64,000 nt of DNA from Candidatus Manganitrophus noduliformans (GTDB taxonomy: Bacteria > Nitrospirota > Nitrospiria > SBBL01 > Manganitrophaceae): NCBI RefSeq assembly GCF_012184425.1, contig NZ_VTOW01000005.1, positions 124,001-188,000 of the forward strand, given 5' to 3'. The notes under the pieces were generated by a model. That model had not been told where the DNA came from. It searched no databases and was given only the letters and a program-made list of their open reading frames with translations. Shown here one piece after another: positions 43,828 to 52,289 of the stretch; position 1 is the stretch's first letter; each line of letters opens with the position of its first letter. The translations under genes were made by a program, and so were the position numbers.

Positions 43828-45117
43828 ATGAAGATATGGCTGTTGAAAATCGGGGAGCCGATCCCCTTGGGCGCCACCGTCCGAAAGCTGCGGACCGCCA
43901 TGATGGCCGATAAGCTGGCGGAACGGGGACACGACGTCGTCTGGTGGACCAGCGCATTTGATCATCACAAAAAAAAGATGGTTTTTAAAGACAACGAAGA
44001 GATTGTCCTGCATCCCCGGATCCGGGTCAAGGCGTTGATGGGAATGGAATACCAGCGGAATGTCTCGATCAGGCGATATGCCGACCACTGGATCATCTCG
44101 AAGAAATTTAAGAACGCCGCGGAGAATGAGTTCCTCCCGGACGCCGTCATCACCGCCATGCCCGATTATCATCTCGCCTATGAGGCCGTTTCATTCGCGC
44201 GCCGCCACCGCATTCCGGTCTTCGTCGATATTCGGGATCCGTGGCCGGATGTTTTTCTGGAGGTGTTGCCCCGGTGGATCCGGCCCTTTCTCAGGAAGAT
44301 GCTCTTTTATGATTATGGAAAGCTCTCCACTCTCCTTGCAGAATCCGACGGCATTCTCTCTGCAACGAGTACCTGGCTGGAATGGGCATTGCGTAAAACG
44401 ACAAGGTCCCGTAAAGAAGGGGATCGTGTTTTTTTCCTGGGAGCCCCCAAGTTTCCCCGTGAGAACGTCTCCCGCCCGGACTCAAAACTCGCCCCGATTC
44501 GCAAAAAGATTGAAGGAAAATTCGTTCTGACGTTTATCGGGACCTTCAGCCATGTTCACAATCCGGTTGCAGTCATTGATGCGGCAAAGGAATTAAAAAA
44601 GCGCGCAACGGCAGGAAATCAACCCATATTCATACTTGCCGGAGACGGTCCCCTCCGCAATCAGATGATGGAGCGCGCTCGGGGTATGGAGAATATCCTT
44701 TTTCCAGGTTGGATGAATGGAAATGAAATTACAGAGCTCCTTTCTGTCTCATCCGTCGGACTGGTTCCGTTCGGCGTCGAGACCGATCAGTTCCCCAATA
44801 AAGCTTTTACTTATTTGAGCGCCGGACTCCCGGTCCTCTCCTGCGATCAGGGAGACCTCCGGCGCCTGCTCATCGAGTATCAGGCCGGATTCCATTTTTC
44901 GCGCAACAACCCGTTCCAGCTCGCAGACATAGTTGAAAAGCTCTCAAAAGAGCCGGTCTTATGGAACGAGATGCGATGCAATGCGAACCGGCTTTTTGAA
45001 GAACAGCTGGACGCAGAAAAAATCTATACAGCGTTTGCAGAGCATGTGGAAAGATTCACGGCTCACACCGAAAGGCACCTCAATTACGCAATACAAGATC
45101 CAGTCAATGTAACATAA
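43828..45117 (+). CDS. Family 4 glycosyltransferase (WbuB-like)
   Basis: A 429-residue GT-B enzyme. The N-terminus (LGATVRKLRTAMMADKLAER, GHDVVWWTSAFDH) is like the WbuB group that transfers deoxyamino sugars. The central FVDIRDPWPDVFLE segment and donor-site elements FVLTFIGTFSHVHNPVAVID, FILAGDGPLRNQM and LVPFGVETDQFPNKAFTYLS are clear. It likely acts early in repeat-unit assembly, consistent with aminotransferase genes downstream. Confidence 0.92.
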   Translation: MKIWLLKIGEPIPLGATVRKLRTAMMADKLAERGHDVVWWTSAFDHHKKKMVFKDNEEIVLHPRIRVKALMGMEYQRNVSIRRYADHWIISKKFKNAAENEFLPDAVITAMPDYHLAYEAVSFARRHRIPVFVDIRDPWPDVFLEVLPRWIRPFLRKMLFYDYGKLSTLLAESDGILSATSTWLEWALRKTTRSRKEGDRVFFLGAPKFPRENVSRPDSKLAPIRKKIEGKFVLTFIGTFSHVHNPVAVIDAAKELKKRATAGNQPIFILAGDGPLRNQMMERARGMENILFPGWMNGNEITELLSVSSVGLVPFGVETDQFPNKAFTYLSAGLPVLSCDQGDLRRLLIEYQAGFHFSRNNPFQLADIVEKLSKEPVLWNEMRCNANRLFEEQLDAEKIYTAFAEHVERFTAHTERHLNYAIQDPVNVT

Positions 45118-45154
45118 AGAATTCCATTACCCTAATAGCGACAGGAGGATATCG

Positions 45155-45946
45155 ATGTTGGATCGCAAAGAGCAGGAAGCCAAGTTTCACAACCAGCGAG
45201 AGCAGGATCGGCTGCAGTTGGATGAAAAAGAATTTCAAAAGAAGTATGCGAATAAAAGGTTCTATGCCGTTGCCCGAAAGTCATCGGCCTATCTCAACGA
45301 CTGGATGGATCAAAACTGCAAAGGCAAAGCCGTGCTCGATTACTGCTGTGGCACGGGAGGGGTCTCTTTAGAGCTGGCACAGCACGGCGCATACGTTTAT
45401 GGGATCGATATCTCAGAGGAATCGGTCAGATCGGCCGCGAACAGGCTGGCAGACGCCGGGTACGGGGAAAAATCGCAGTTCAAAGTCATGGATGCGGAGA
45501 AGCTCCAGTTCGAAAATAATTTTTTTGACGTGATCGTCTGTAGCGGAGTCCTGCATCATCTCGACGTGACAAAGGCCTTTCCCGAGCTCTCGCGCGTGTT
45601 AAAACCGAACGGACAGATTATCTGCCTGGAGTCGCTCGGTTATAATCCGGTGATCAACCTCTATCGAAAAAAGACCCTTCATTTGAGAACGGCCTGGGAA
45701 GCGGAGCATATTCTCACCATGCGGGAAGTAAACCTTGCAAAGAACTATTTTAACAAGGTCGACGTCAACTTTTATAACCTCTTTTCGATTTTGGCCGTTC
45801 CCTTCAGGAACAGCTTTATTTTTAAACCGCTTCTCACTCTACTTGAGGGAATAGACGCCATTGCCCTGAGGATTCCGTTTGTCAAGCTGATGGCTTGGCA
45901 GATGATCTTTGAATTGAAAGAACCCAAGCAGAAGGTGGAAGGATAA
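45155..45946 (+). CDS. SAM-dependent class I methyltransferase
   Basis: A 263-residue methyltransferase. Motif I is VLDYCCGTGGVSLELAQHGA, the acidic SAM-binding residue is in VYGIDISEESV, and motif post-I is FKVMDAEKLQFENN with VIVCSGVLHHLD. The N-terminal 50 residues are charged and helical; the C-terminal part has aromatic/hydrophobic helices. It probably methylates a sugar hydroxyl or amino group, or caps the chain. The ribosome binding site AGGAGGATATCG is strong. Confidence 0.9.
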   Translation: MLDRKEQEAKFHNQREQDRLQLDEKEFQKKYANKRFYAVARKSSAYLNDWMDQNCKGKAVLDYCCGTGGVSLELAQHGAYVYGIDISEESVRSAANRLADAGYGEKSQFKVMDAEKLQFENNFFDVIVCSGVLHHLDVTKAFPELSRVLKPNGQIICLESLGYNPVINLYRKKTLHLRTAWEAEHILTMREVNLAKNYFNKVDVNFYNLFSILAVPFRNSFIFKPLLTLLEGIDAIALRIPFVKLMAWQMIFELKEPKQKVEG

Positions 45947-45999
45947 AATGGACACAGTTTGATGCGGCATCACAAACCGAGCAAAACATCTGGCCTGTC

Positions 46000-46620
46000 A
46001 TGATTAAAAGAATTTTCGACATTGTTTTTTCATCCCTGGGACTTGCGGTACTTTTCCCTTTGCTGCTGCTTATCGGGGTGATCATCAAGGCCGGATCGCC
46101 CGGTCCAGTCTTTTACAGAGGGACACGGACCGGGCGATTCGGCCGGCCGTTTCGAATCTATAAATTCAGAACGATGGTGGTCGATGCGGAGAAAAAGGGG
46201 GGGCCTTCGACTGCGTTGAATGATCCGCGCCTGACCGACATCGGAAAATTTCTCCGGAAGTACAAACTCGACGAGTTCCCCCAATTGATCAATATCTTTG
46301 TCGGAGAGATGAGTTTTGTCGGGCCGAGGCCTCAGGTCGAACGATATACCCAACTTTATAACGACGAAGAAAAGGTCATTTTAACGGTGCGGCCCGGTCT
46401 CACCGACTACGCTTCGATCCGATTTATTCACCTGGACAAGATCCTTGGAGATGATCGGGCCGATGAAAAGTATCTGAAGGAAATAGAACCGGAAAAGAAC
46501 AGACTGCGAATGAAGTATGCAATGAAAAACTCGCTCTGGATCGACACCAAAATCTTGATTCAAACCTTTATCCAGCTTTTCAAAATAAAATCCTTATGGA
46601 ATACAAAAAACTTGGGTTAA
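46000..46620 (+). CDS. Initiating phosphoglycosyl transferase (WcaJ/PglC type)
   Basis: A 206-residue monotopic phosphoglycosyl transferase that moves a sugar-1-phosphate to undecaprenyl phosphate, starting each repeat unit. One re-entrant hydrophobic helix (residues ~5-30) is followed by YKFRTMVVDAEKKGGPSTAL, then KYKLDEFPQLINIFVGEMSF with the catalytic Asp-Glu dyad intact, and VGPRPQVERY. The short PglC-like length lacks the WbaP-type extra domains. The start lacks an evident ribosome binding site. It overlaps the aldo/keto reductase gene by 25 bases. Confidence 0.92.
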   Translation: MIKRIFDIVFSSLGLAVLFPLLLLIGVIIKAGSPGPVFYRGTRTGRFGRPFRIYKFRTMVVDAEKKGGPSTALNDPRLTDIGKFLRKYKLDEFPQLINIFVGEMSFVGPRPQVERYTQLYNDEEKVILTVRPGLTDYASIRFIHLDKILGDDRADEKYLKEIEPEKNRLRMKYAMKNSLWIDTKILIQTFIQLFKIKSLWNTKNLG

Positions 46621-47540
46621 CTGATTTGGTGGTCTCCCGGATCGGGTTCGGCTGTTGGGCGATCGGCGGACACGGTTATGGGAAAGTCGATGACCGGCAG
46701 TCGATCAATGCCATCCGTGCCGCATTGGATTTAGGGATCAACTTTTTCGATACGGCCGATGTCTATGGTTTCGGTCACTCAGAAGAGATCCTTTCAAAGG
46801 GACTTGGGTTTTCTCGGAATGATGTGGTTGTCGCAACAAAGTTTGGTGTTGCCTGGGATAGCAACGGAAATACTTATCACGATTGCAGTCCTAAAAGAGC
46901 GGTGGAGGCACTTGAGGGGAGTTTACGTCGATTAAGGCTAGACTGCATCCCTTTGTACCAAATTCATTGGCATGACAACGTCACGCCGATATATGAGACG
47001 TTGGAGGCTTTGAGAAAGTGTCAGGAGTCCGGAAAAATACGTTACATCAGTTGCTCCAATTTTTCGATTGACCTCGTTAGAGAGGCGATCAAAGTCCACC
47101 GGATTGAATCATTACAGTGTTTGTATAACATCATCCAGCGGGATACTGAACGCGACATGGCTGAGTGCCATGATCAATTTAGCCTCGGTATCATCGTCTA
47201 TGGACTGCTGGCCCGTGGTTTGCTCTCGGGCAAATACAGCCTGGGCAGCCAGTTTGGAGAGAATGATACCCGTAGCAAATGCGAATTATTCAAAGGGGAG
47301 AACCTCAAAAAAAATCTTCATTTTGTAGAAACGCTAAAGCGGATCGGCTTACTTTATGGAAAAACAAGTGCTCAGGTAGCGATCCGATTCGTACTGGAGA
47401 ATCCGGTCGTTACATGCGCGATTACAGGTAATAAAACGAGAGAGCAAGTAGAAGAAAATGTGTCAGCATTAAATTGGAAGCTAAAGCAAGAAGATCTCCA
47501 AGCGCTTCAGCCATCCGATGAGTGTTATAACCTTAAATAG
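46596..47540 (+). CDS. Aldo/keto reductase
   Basis: A 314-residue NADPH-dependent TIM-barrel reductase. The catalytic tetrad is readable: Asp and Tyr in NFFDTADVYGFGHSEEIL, Lys in VVATKFGVAW, His in YQIHWHDN. The C-terminal NADP site appears in VTCAITGNKTREQVEENVSA. Its start lies within the end of the phosphoglycosyl transferase gene. In this setting it probably reduces a keto-sugar intermediate, together with the two PLP enzymes that follow; a role in a non-sugar metabolite is also possible. Confidence 0.92.
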   Translation: MEYKKLGLTDLVVSRIGFGCWAIGGHGYGKVDDRQSINAIRAALDLGINFFDTADVYGFGHSEEILSKGLGFSRNDVVVATKFGVAWDSNGNTYHDCSPKRAVEALEGSLRRLRLDCIPLYQIHWHDNVTPIYETLEALRKCQESGKIRYISCSNFSIDLVREAIKVHRIESLQCLYNIIQRDTERDMAECHDQFSLGIIVYGLLARGLLSGKYSLGSQFGENDTRSKCELFKGENLKKNLHFVETLKRIGLLYGKTSAQVAIRFVLENPVVTCAITGNKTREQVEENVSALNWKLKQEDLQALQPSDECYNLK

Positions 47541-47554
47541 AAGGAGAGATAACA

Positions 47555-48682
47555 TTGAGCCATAACGTGTCTTTTGTTGACCCTAAAAAGAATTATCAGA
47601 GTATCAAGGAGGAAATCGACGAAGCTTATTTCGATGTGATGTCGAACGGAGATTTAATTGATCGGCGCCACCTGAAATCGTTCGAAGAAAATTTAGCTAG
47701 GTTTGTCGGAACCCGCTACGCGGTGGGTTTAAACAGTGGCTATGATGCGCTCCATATGTCTTTGCGCGCGGCCGGCATCGGGCCTGGAGACGAGGTGATT
47801 GTTCCGGCTCATACTTTTGTTGCAACGGCATCTGCGGTGGTGAATGTCGGGGCAACCCCGGTCCTGGTCGACGTTGCCAAAGATTTCAATATCAACATTG
47901 ACCTCATTGAAGCGGCGATTACGGATCGGACAAGGGCGCTTATGCCGGTGCATCTGAGCGGACATATGGCGAACATGGTCCGTGTGATGGAAATCGCCGA
48001 TCAATATAATCTGATTGTGATTGAGGACGCCTGTCAAAGTCTTGGCGCCAGCCTGAACGGCAAGAAAGCAGGATCGTGGGGTCTGACCGGATGCTGGAGC
48101 TTTTATCCATTTAAGATGCTCGGCGGTTATGGAGATGGAGGCGCCATCACGACCGATGACCCTGATGTGGCGCTCTTCGCCCGGCGCATGAGATTTAATG
48201 GTGAGGATAGAGAAACCGGTGAATACCATGGTCACGGGTTCACTTGCCTGCTTGATAATTTACAGGCGGCATTCTTGGACGTAAAACTTAGTCACCTGCC
48301 TGCATGGATTACTCGAAGAAAAGAGATTGCCCAGCGTTACCGAGCTGCTCTTTCCAATCTCCCAGACTTGATGCTTCCTCACTATGATTATCCTGGCTAT
48401 GATGATGTTTATCAAAACTATACCGTTCGATCTAAGCAGGGAGATGCTTTTTCAGAATATTTAAAAAGCCACGGTATTGGGATCTTAACGCAATTCCGGA
48501 AGCCCTATTACAAGCATATGGCGCTGAAATTGGTAGACCGCGGTTTCCCGGAAACGGAAGCGCTCAGTCGAGAGGTCTGCTCTTTGCCGATGAATTCCGA
48601 AATAAGCAATGAGCAGATTGATTATGTGATTAAAACCGTTCGATCTTTCTACGGTCGTGAATGGAGAGGCGGAGGAAAGTAA
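47555..48682 (+). CDS. DegT/DnrJ/EryC1/StrS-family sugar aminotransferase
   Basis: A 375-residue PLP enzyme. The fold signatures are GLNSGYDALHMSLRAAGIGP, DEVIVPAHTFVATASAV, VIEDACQSLGASLNGKKAG and the PLP-lysine segment FYPFKMLGGYGDGGAI. FdtB/QdtB-like members transfer amino groups from Glu to 3-keto or 4-keto sugar nucleotides. Translation starts at TTG 47555, supported by an AAGGAGAG ribosome binding site 7 bases upstream. It indicates that the polysaccharide contains an amino-deoxy sugar. Position specificity is not readable. Confidence 0.93.
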   Translation: MSHNVSFVDPKKNYQSIKEEIDEAYFDVMSNGDLIDRRHLKSFEENLARFVGTRYAVGLNSGYDALHMSLRAAGIGPGDEVIVPAHTFVATASAVVNVGATPVLVDVAKDFNINIDLIEAAITDRTRALMPVHLSGHMANMVRVMEIADQYNLIVIEDACQSLGASLNGKKAGSWGLTGCWSFYPFKMLGGYGDGGAITTDDPDVALFARRMRFNGEDRETGEYHGHGFTCLLDNLQAAFLDVKLSHLPAWITRRKEIAQRYRAALSNLPDLMLPHYDYPGYDDVYQNYTVRSKQGDAFSEYLKSHGIGILTQFRKPYYKHMALKLVDRGFPETEALSREVCSLPMNSEISNEQIDYVIKTVRSFYGREWRGGGK

Positions 48683-48683
48683 A

Positions 48684-49865
48684 ATGAAAGAGTTATCGAA
48701 GATCACAGAATCGTTCTCTGAATCTGTTATTCGTGAGATGACCCGCGTCTGCGACGCGGCGGGCGGATACAACCTGTCCCAGGGCTTTCCCGATTTTGAG
48801 AGCCCGAAGGAGATTAAAGAAGCAGCCATTGCTGCCATTCATAAGGAATATAACCAGTATCCTGTCACATTCGGGGAACCGGAGTTGCGCGAAGCGATCG
48901 CTAAGAAAGCAGCGCGGTATAACGGAATCCAGTGCGACCCGGATACAGAAATTACGGTCACTTGCGGTTCGACAGAAGCAATGATTGCGACGCTGAAGGC
49001 AATCATTAATCCCGGAGATGAGATCATTGTATTTGAGCCGTTTTATGAAAATTACGGTCCCGATGGCATCTTGTCTGGAGCAACGCCTCGCTATGTCACC
49101 TTAAATGCTCCAGACTGGTCTTTTTCATTAGAAGAGCTTGAGAAGGCTTTCAATAAAAAAACAAAAGCGATTATTATCAATACGCCCAATAATCCCACCG
49201 GAAAGGTTTTTTCACGAGAGGAGCTGCAACAAATTGCGGCTTTATGTGTTCAGTGGGATACGTATGCAATTACGGATGAGATTTATGAACATATTTTATA
49301 TGAGGGCGAGCATATCTCACTTGCAACCCTTCCTGGGATGAAGGAGAGAACGGTTACAATCAACTCCATCTCAAAAACCTACTCCGTGACGGGTTGGCGT
49401 GTTGGATGGGCGATTGCAGATAAAAAAATCACCCAGCGGATTCGCAAAGTCCACGATTTTCTCACCGTCGGAGCGCCGACCCCTTTTCAGCATGCGGCCT
49501 CTGTTGCACTCGCTTTCCCGAATGAGTATTACGAAACGCTCCGAGCGCATTATCAGAAGGCAAGAGCCTTTCTTGTCGGTCTTCTCCGGGAGGCCGGATT
49601 CAAATGCGCCCCTCCCGAAGGAGCCTACTATATTATTGCCGACACTTCCACGTTAATGGCCGAGCTGGATGTCGATAATGATTTTTCATTCAGCAGCAAA
49701 CTGATCGAAGTCACCGGCGTTGCCACCGTCCCAGGCTCGTCGTTCTATTCTATTCCGAGCAAAGGGAGAAACCAGGTTCGGTTTTGCTTCTGTAAAAAAT
49801 GGGAGACCTTATTCGCCGTCGAGAAGGCATTTAAGAAGTATTTCAAGGAAATCGGAAAGTACTGA
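48684..49865 (+). CDS. Class I/II aminotransferase (fold type I)
   Basis: A 393-residue PLP aminotransferase of the aspartate/kynurenine type: GGYNLSQGFPDFESPKEIKE, TVTCGSTEAMIATLKAIINP, INTPNNPTGKVFSREEL, the PLP lysine in INSISKTYSVTGWRVGW and the substrate Arg in NQVRFCFCKKW. ATG 48684 has GGAGG upstream and sits one base after the DegT stop. Such enzymes act on free amino or keto acids rather than nucleotide sugars, so it probably makes an amino-acid-derived substituent or 2-oxo acid for the following E1 pair. Confidence 0.92.
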   Translation: MKELSKITESFSESVIREMTRVCDAAGGYNLSQGFPDFESPKEIKEAAIAAIHKEYNQYPVTFGEPELREAIAKKAARYNGIQCDPDTEITVTCGSTEAMIATLKAIINPGDEIIVFEPFYENYGPDGILSGATPRYVTLNAPDWSFSLEELEKAFNKKTKAIIINTPNNPTGKVFSREELQQIAALCVQWDTYAITDEIYEHILYEGEHISLATLPGMKERTVTINSISKTYSVTGWRVGWAIADKKITQRIRKVHDFLTVGAPTPFQHAASVALAFPNEYYETLRAHYQKARAFLVGLLREAGFKCAPPEGAYYIIADTSTLMAELDVDNDFSFSSKLIEVTGVATVPGSSFYSIPSKGRNQVRFCFCKKWETLFAVEKAFKKYFKEIGKY

Positions 49866-49913
49866 ATCGGGTTTTGTAGAATTTATTGGTCACAATCGAG
49901 GAGACTCAAGATC

Positions 49914-50969
49914 ATGAAAAACAGAATAGAGGGGTTGGGCGGACTTGCGGATCCACAGCTGTTTAACGAAACGCTTGAGATATCGAAATGGAAGCAGGAA
50001 ACCCTGCTCCAACAACTGAAAATGATGTTGATTATCCGGGGTGCCGAAGAAAAACTCGCGGAGGGGACCGTCGCGGGAAAAATAAAATGTCCCTGCCACC
50101 TTGGAATCGGCCAGGAGGCGGTCGCCGTCGGCGTATCGACCAATTTACGTTCCACCGATCGCGTTTTCGGTGCCCATCGATCTCATTCCCATTACCTGGC
50201 CTTGGGTGGAAGCGTCGAGGGCCTTTTTGCAGAAGTATTGGGACGGGTGACCGGTTGTTCGAAAGGGATGGGTGGATCGATGCATCTATACGACGGCGCC
50301 CGTGGATTTATGGGATCCGTTCCGATTGTGGCGGCGACCATCCCGCTCGCCGTGGGAGCGGGATTGGCAGCCAAAATGGATGGAAGAGGAGATGTCGCAG
50401 TCGGTTATTTCGGCGACGGGGCTGCGGAAGAAGGAGTCCTGCACGAATCCCTTAATCTCGCTTCCAGCCTGAACCTTCCGGTCTTGTTCGTTTGTGAAAA
50501 TAATTTCTTCGCGAGCCATCTCCATATCGGATTAAGGCAGCCGAGCGATTCCATCGCCCGTTTTGCGGAAGCCCACCATATTCCGAACGAGGTGGTCGAC
50601 GGCAACGATGTCGTTGCCGTCACAGGGGCCGCTGCAAGGATGATCAACCGGGCCAGAAGAGGAGAAGGGCCTTCTTTCCTCGAAGCGGTGACCTATCGCT
50701 GGAAAGGCCACGTCGGTCCGAGCGACGATATCGATGTCGGAGTGAAACGAAACCAGGATCTGACGAAGTGGAAGGGACGCGATCCGGTCAGACGGTTGGC
50801 GAAAGCGATGCAGGAGAAGGGATTCCTCTCTGCGGAGCGGTTTTCTAAAGTGCAGGAGGAGGTTTCCACATTCATTAACGCAGCCTGGATGAAGGCGGAA
50901 CAGGGGGATTTCCCCGACCAAGCGGCTCTGCTCGACTTGGTCTATTTTAGAAAGGATGAAAAACGATGA
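49914..50969 (+). CDS. TPP-dependent 2-oxoacid dehydrogenase E1 alpha-like subunit
   Basis: A 351-residue E1 alpha. The thiamine-diphosphate motif is GYFGDGAAEEGVLHESLNLA, ending in the CENN element; IRGAEEKLAEGTVAGKIKCP and CPCHLGIGQEAVAVGV with GAHRSHSHYLALGG match pyruvate/acetoin dehydrogenase E1 alpha. The stop overlaps the beta-subunit ATG (ATGA), so a heterotetramer is expected. No E2 or E3 lies nearby. Within a polysaccharide locus it may transfer a two-carbon or acyl unit instead of feeding central metabolism. Confidence 0.92.
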   Translation: MKNRIEGLGGLADPQLFNETLEISKWKQETLLQQLKMMLIIRGAEEKLAEGTVAGKIKCPCHLGIGQEAVAVGVSTNLRSTDRVFGAHRSHSHYLALGGSVEGLFAEVLGRVTGCSKGMGGSMHLYDGARGFMGSVPIVAATIPLAVGAGLAAKMDGRGDVAVGYFGDGAAEEGVLHESLNLASSLNLPVLFVCENNFFASHLHIGLRQPSDSIARFAEAHHIPNEVVDGNDVVAVTGAAARMINRARRGEGPSFLEAVTYRWKGHVGPSDDIDVGVKRNQDLTKWKGRDPVRRLAKAMQEKGFLSAERFSKVQEEVSTFINAAWMKAEQGDFPDQAALLDLVYFRKDEKR

Positions 50970-51976
50970 CGACATCATCTTTGACGTATGGAGAGGCGAT
51001 CCTGTCGGGGTTTCGCTACCTTCTTTCAAATTATCCTGAAGTGTTTGTGATTGGCCAGGGGCTTTGGTCTCCCTGGTACGTCGGTAATTCGATGACCGGC
51101 CTCGACAAGGAGTTTGGTCAGAACCGCATCATCGACAGTCCTGTCTCGGAATTGGCGGTTACCGGCGCCGCCGTGGGCGCCTCACTCTGCGGTTACCGCC
51201 CGATTGTGGTCCATCCGCGGATGGATTTTATGATCCTGGCCACCGATCAGATCGTCAACCAGGCCGCGAAATGGTCCCACATGTTCGGAGGACAGGCCCA
51301 TGCTTCTGTCACGGTGAGAAGCATCGTCAACCGCGGGGGAGAGCAGGGGGCGCAGCATTCCCAATCGCTTCATGCCTGGTTCGCCCACATTCCCGGGCTT
51401 CGGGTCGTGATGCCGGCGACCCCGGAAGATGCCCGCGACCTGCTGATTGCCAGCGTCTTGTCGGGCGATCCGGTCCTCTACATCGATGACCGGTGGTTAT
51501 ATGAAATCGAGCAGGAAGTTTCGCCGATCGTCGAGAAAAATTTAAGGACGGAAGGCCCCAAGGTTATCCGAACGGGGACCGACTGCACATTGGTCGGGAG
51601 CAGCTACGCCACCCAACTCTGCGTCGAGGCGGCCGCCCATCTGGAGAAGCAAGGGGTCTCCTGCGAGATCATCGACCTCCGGGTGGTGAACCCTTTGATT
51701 TTTGATGAGATCATCTCCTCTGTTGAAAAAACAAGAAAGCTCTGCGTAGTCGATGGAGGTTGGAGTGCCTGTGGCCTTGCCGGTGAAATCATTGCAGGAA
51801 TATGTGAAAAGACGGCCCCTTCTTTGCTGGAGAGCACGCCGGTCCGCCTGACGCTTCCGGATGCGCCGGCCCCAACAAGCGGTCCCCTTGAATCAACTTA
51901 TTACTTTCAATCGGATGACATCGTGGCAGCCGTCCTCCGGCTTGTTTCCAAACGGGTTGGTGAACTCAGCCGTTAA
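50966..51976 (+). CDS. TPP-dependent 2-oxoacid dehydrogenase E1 beta-like subunit
   Basis: A 336-residue E1 beta with a transketolase-type pyrimidine domain and C-terminal domain: RIIDSPVSELAVTGAAVGAS supplies the glutamate that activates TPP; SLHAWFAHIPGLRVVMPATP and CEIIDLRVVNPLIFDEIISS are conserved. The N-terminal half has YPEVFVIGQGLWSPWYVGNS, where ordinary E1 beta proteins show a GEDV-like stretch, so the substrate pocket may differ. It is translationally coupled to the alpha subunit. Confidence 0.9.
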   Translation: MTTSSLTYGEAILSGFRYLLSNYPEVFVIGQGLWSPWYVGNSMTGLDKEFGQNRIIDSPVSELAVTGAAVGASLCGYRPIVVHPRMDFMILATDQIVNQAAKWSHMFGGQAHASVTVRSIVNRGGEQGAQHSQSLHAWFAHIPGLRVVMPATPEDARDLLIASVLSGDPVLYIDDRWLYEIEQEVSPIVEKNLRTEGPKVIRTGTDCTLVGSSYATQLCVEAAAHLEKQGVSCEIIDLRVVNPLIFDEIISSVEKTRKLCVVDGGWSACGLAGEIIAGICEKTAPSLLESTPVRLTLPDAPAPTSGPLESTYYFQSDDIVAAVLRLVSKRVGELSR

Positions 51977-52289
51977 GATCACTTTAAGGCCCGACTTTCT
52001 TAAAATCGTTCGCTATTTTCCGAGAAAAACATCCCGACCACTTCTCTATAAGGGGCCGTTTCGTATGTGATCGGAAAAACGGAATTTGAACTGAGCTCCT
52101 ATCAACCGGTTCGTTCATCAAAAACCGTTTCATTCGTATGTCATCGTGGACTGACCCGACCCTGTTTTGCAGTGGAAGTGCAACCCGCCCGTCTCATCGA
52201 GAACGCTTTTTTAAAGAATTACTAACCATTTCATAAATGGCCGCCTTGCAGCAATGCAAATGGCTGTCCTAATCTCCTGAGGAGGCTTT
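51977..52289 (+). other. Intergenic region before the fused glycosyltransferase gene
   Basis: About 310 bases without a supported gene. It contains a small hairpin (CCATTT at 52226-52231, AAATGG at 52235-52240) and a TTGCA-GCAA-TGCAA palindrome (about 52247-52260). No convincing promoter is seen, although the length suggests that the downstream gene is transcribed separately. The ribosome binding site for 52290 is GAGGAGG. Confidence 0.45.
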
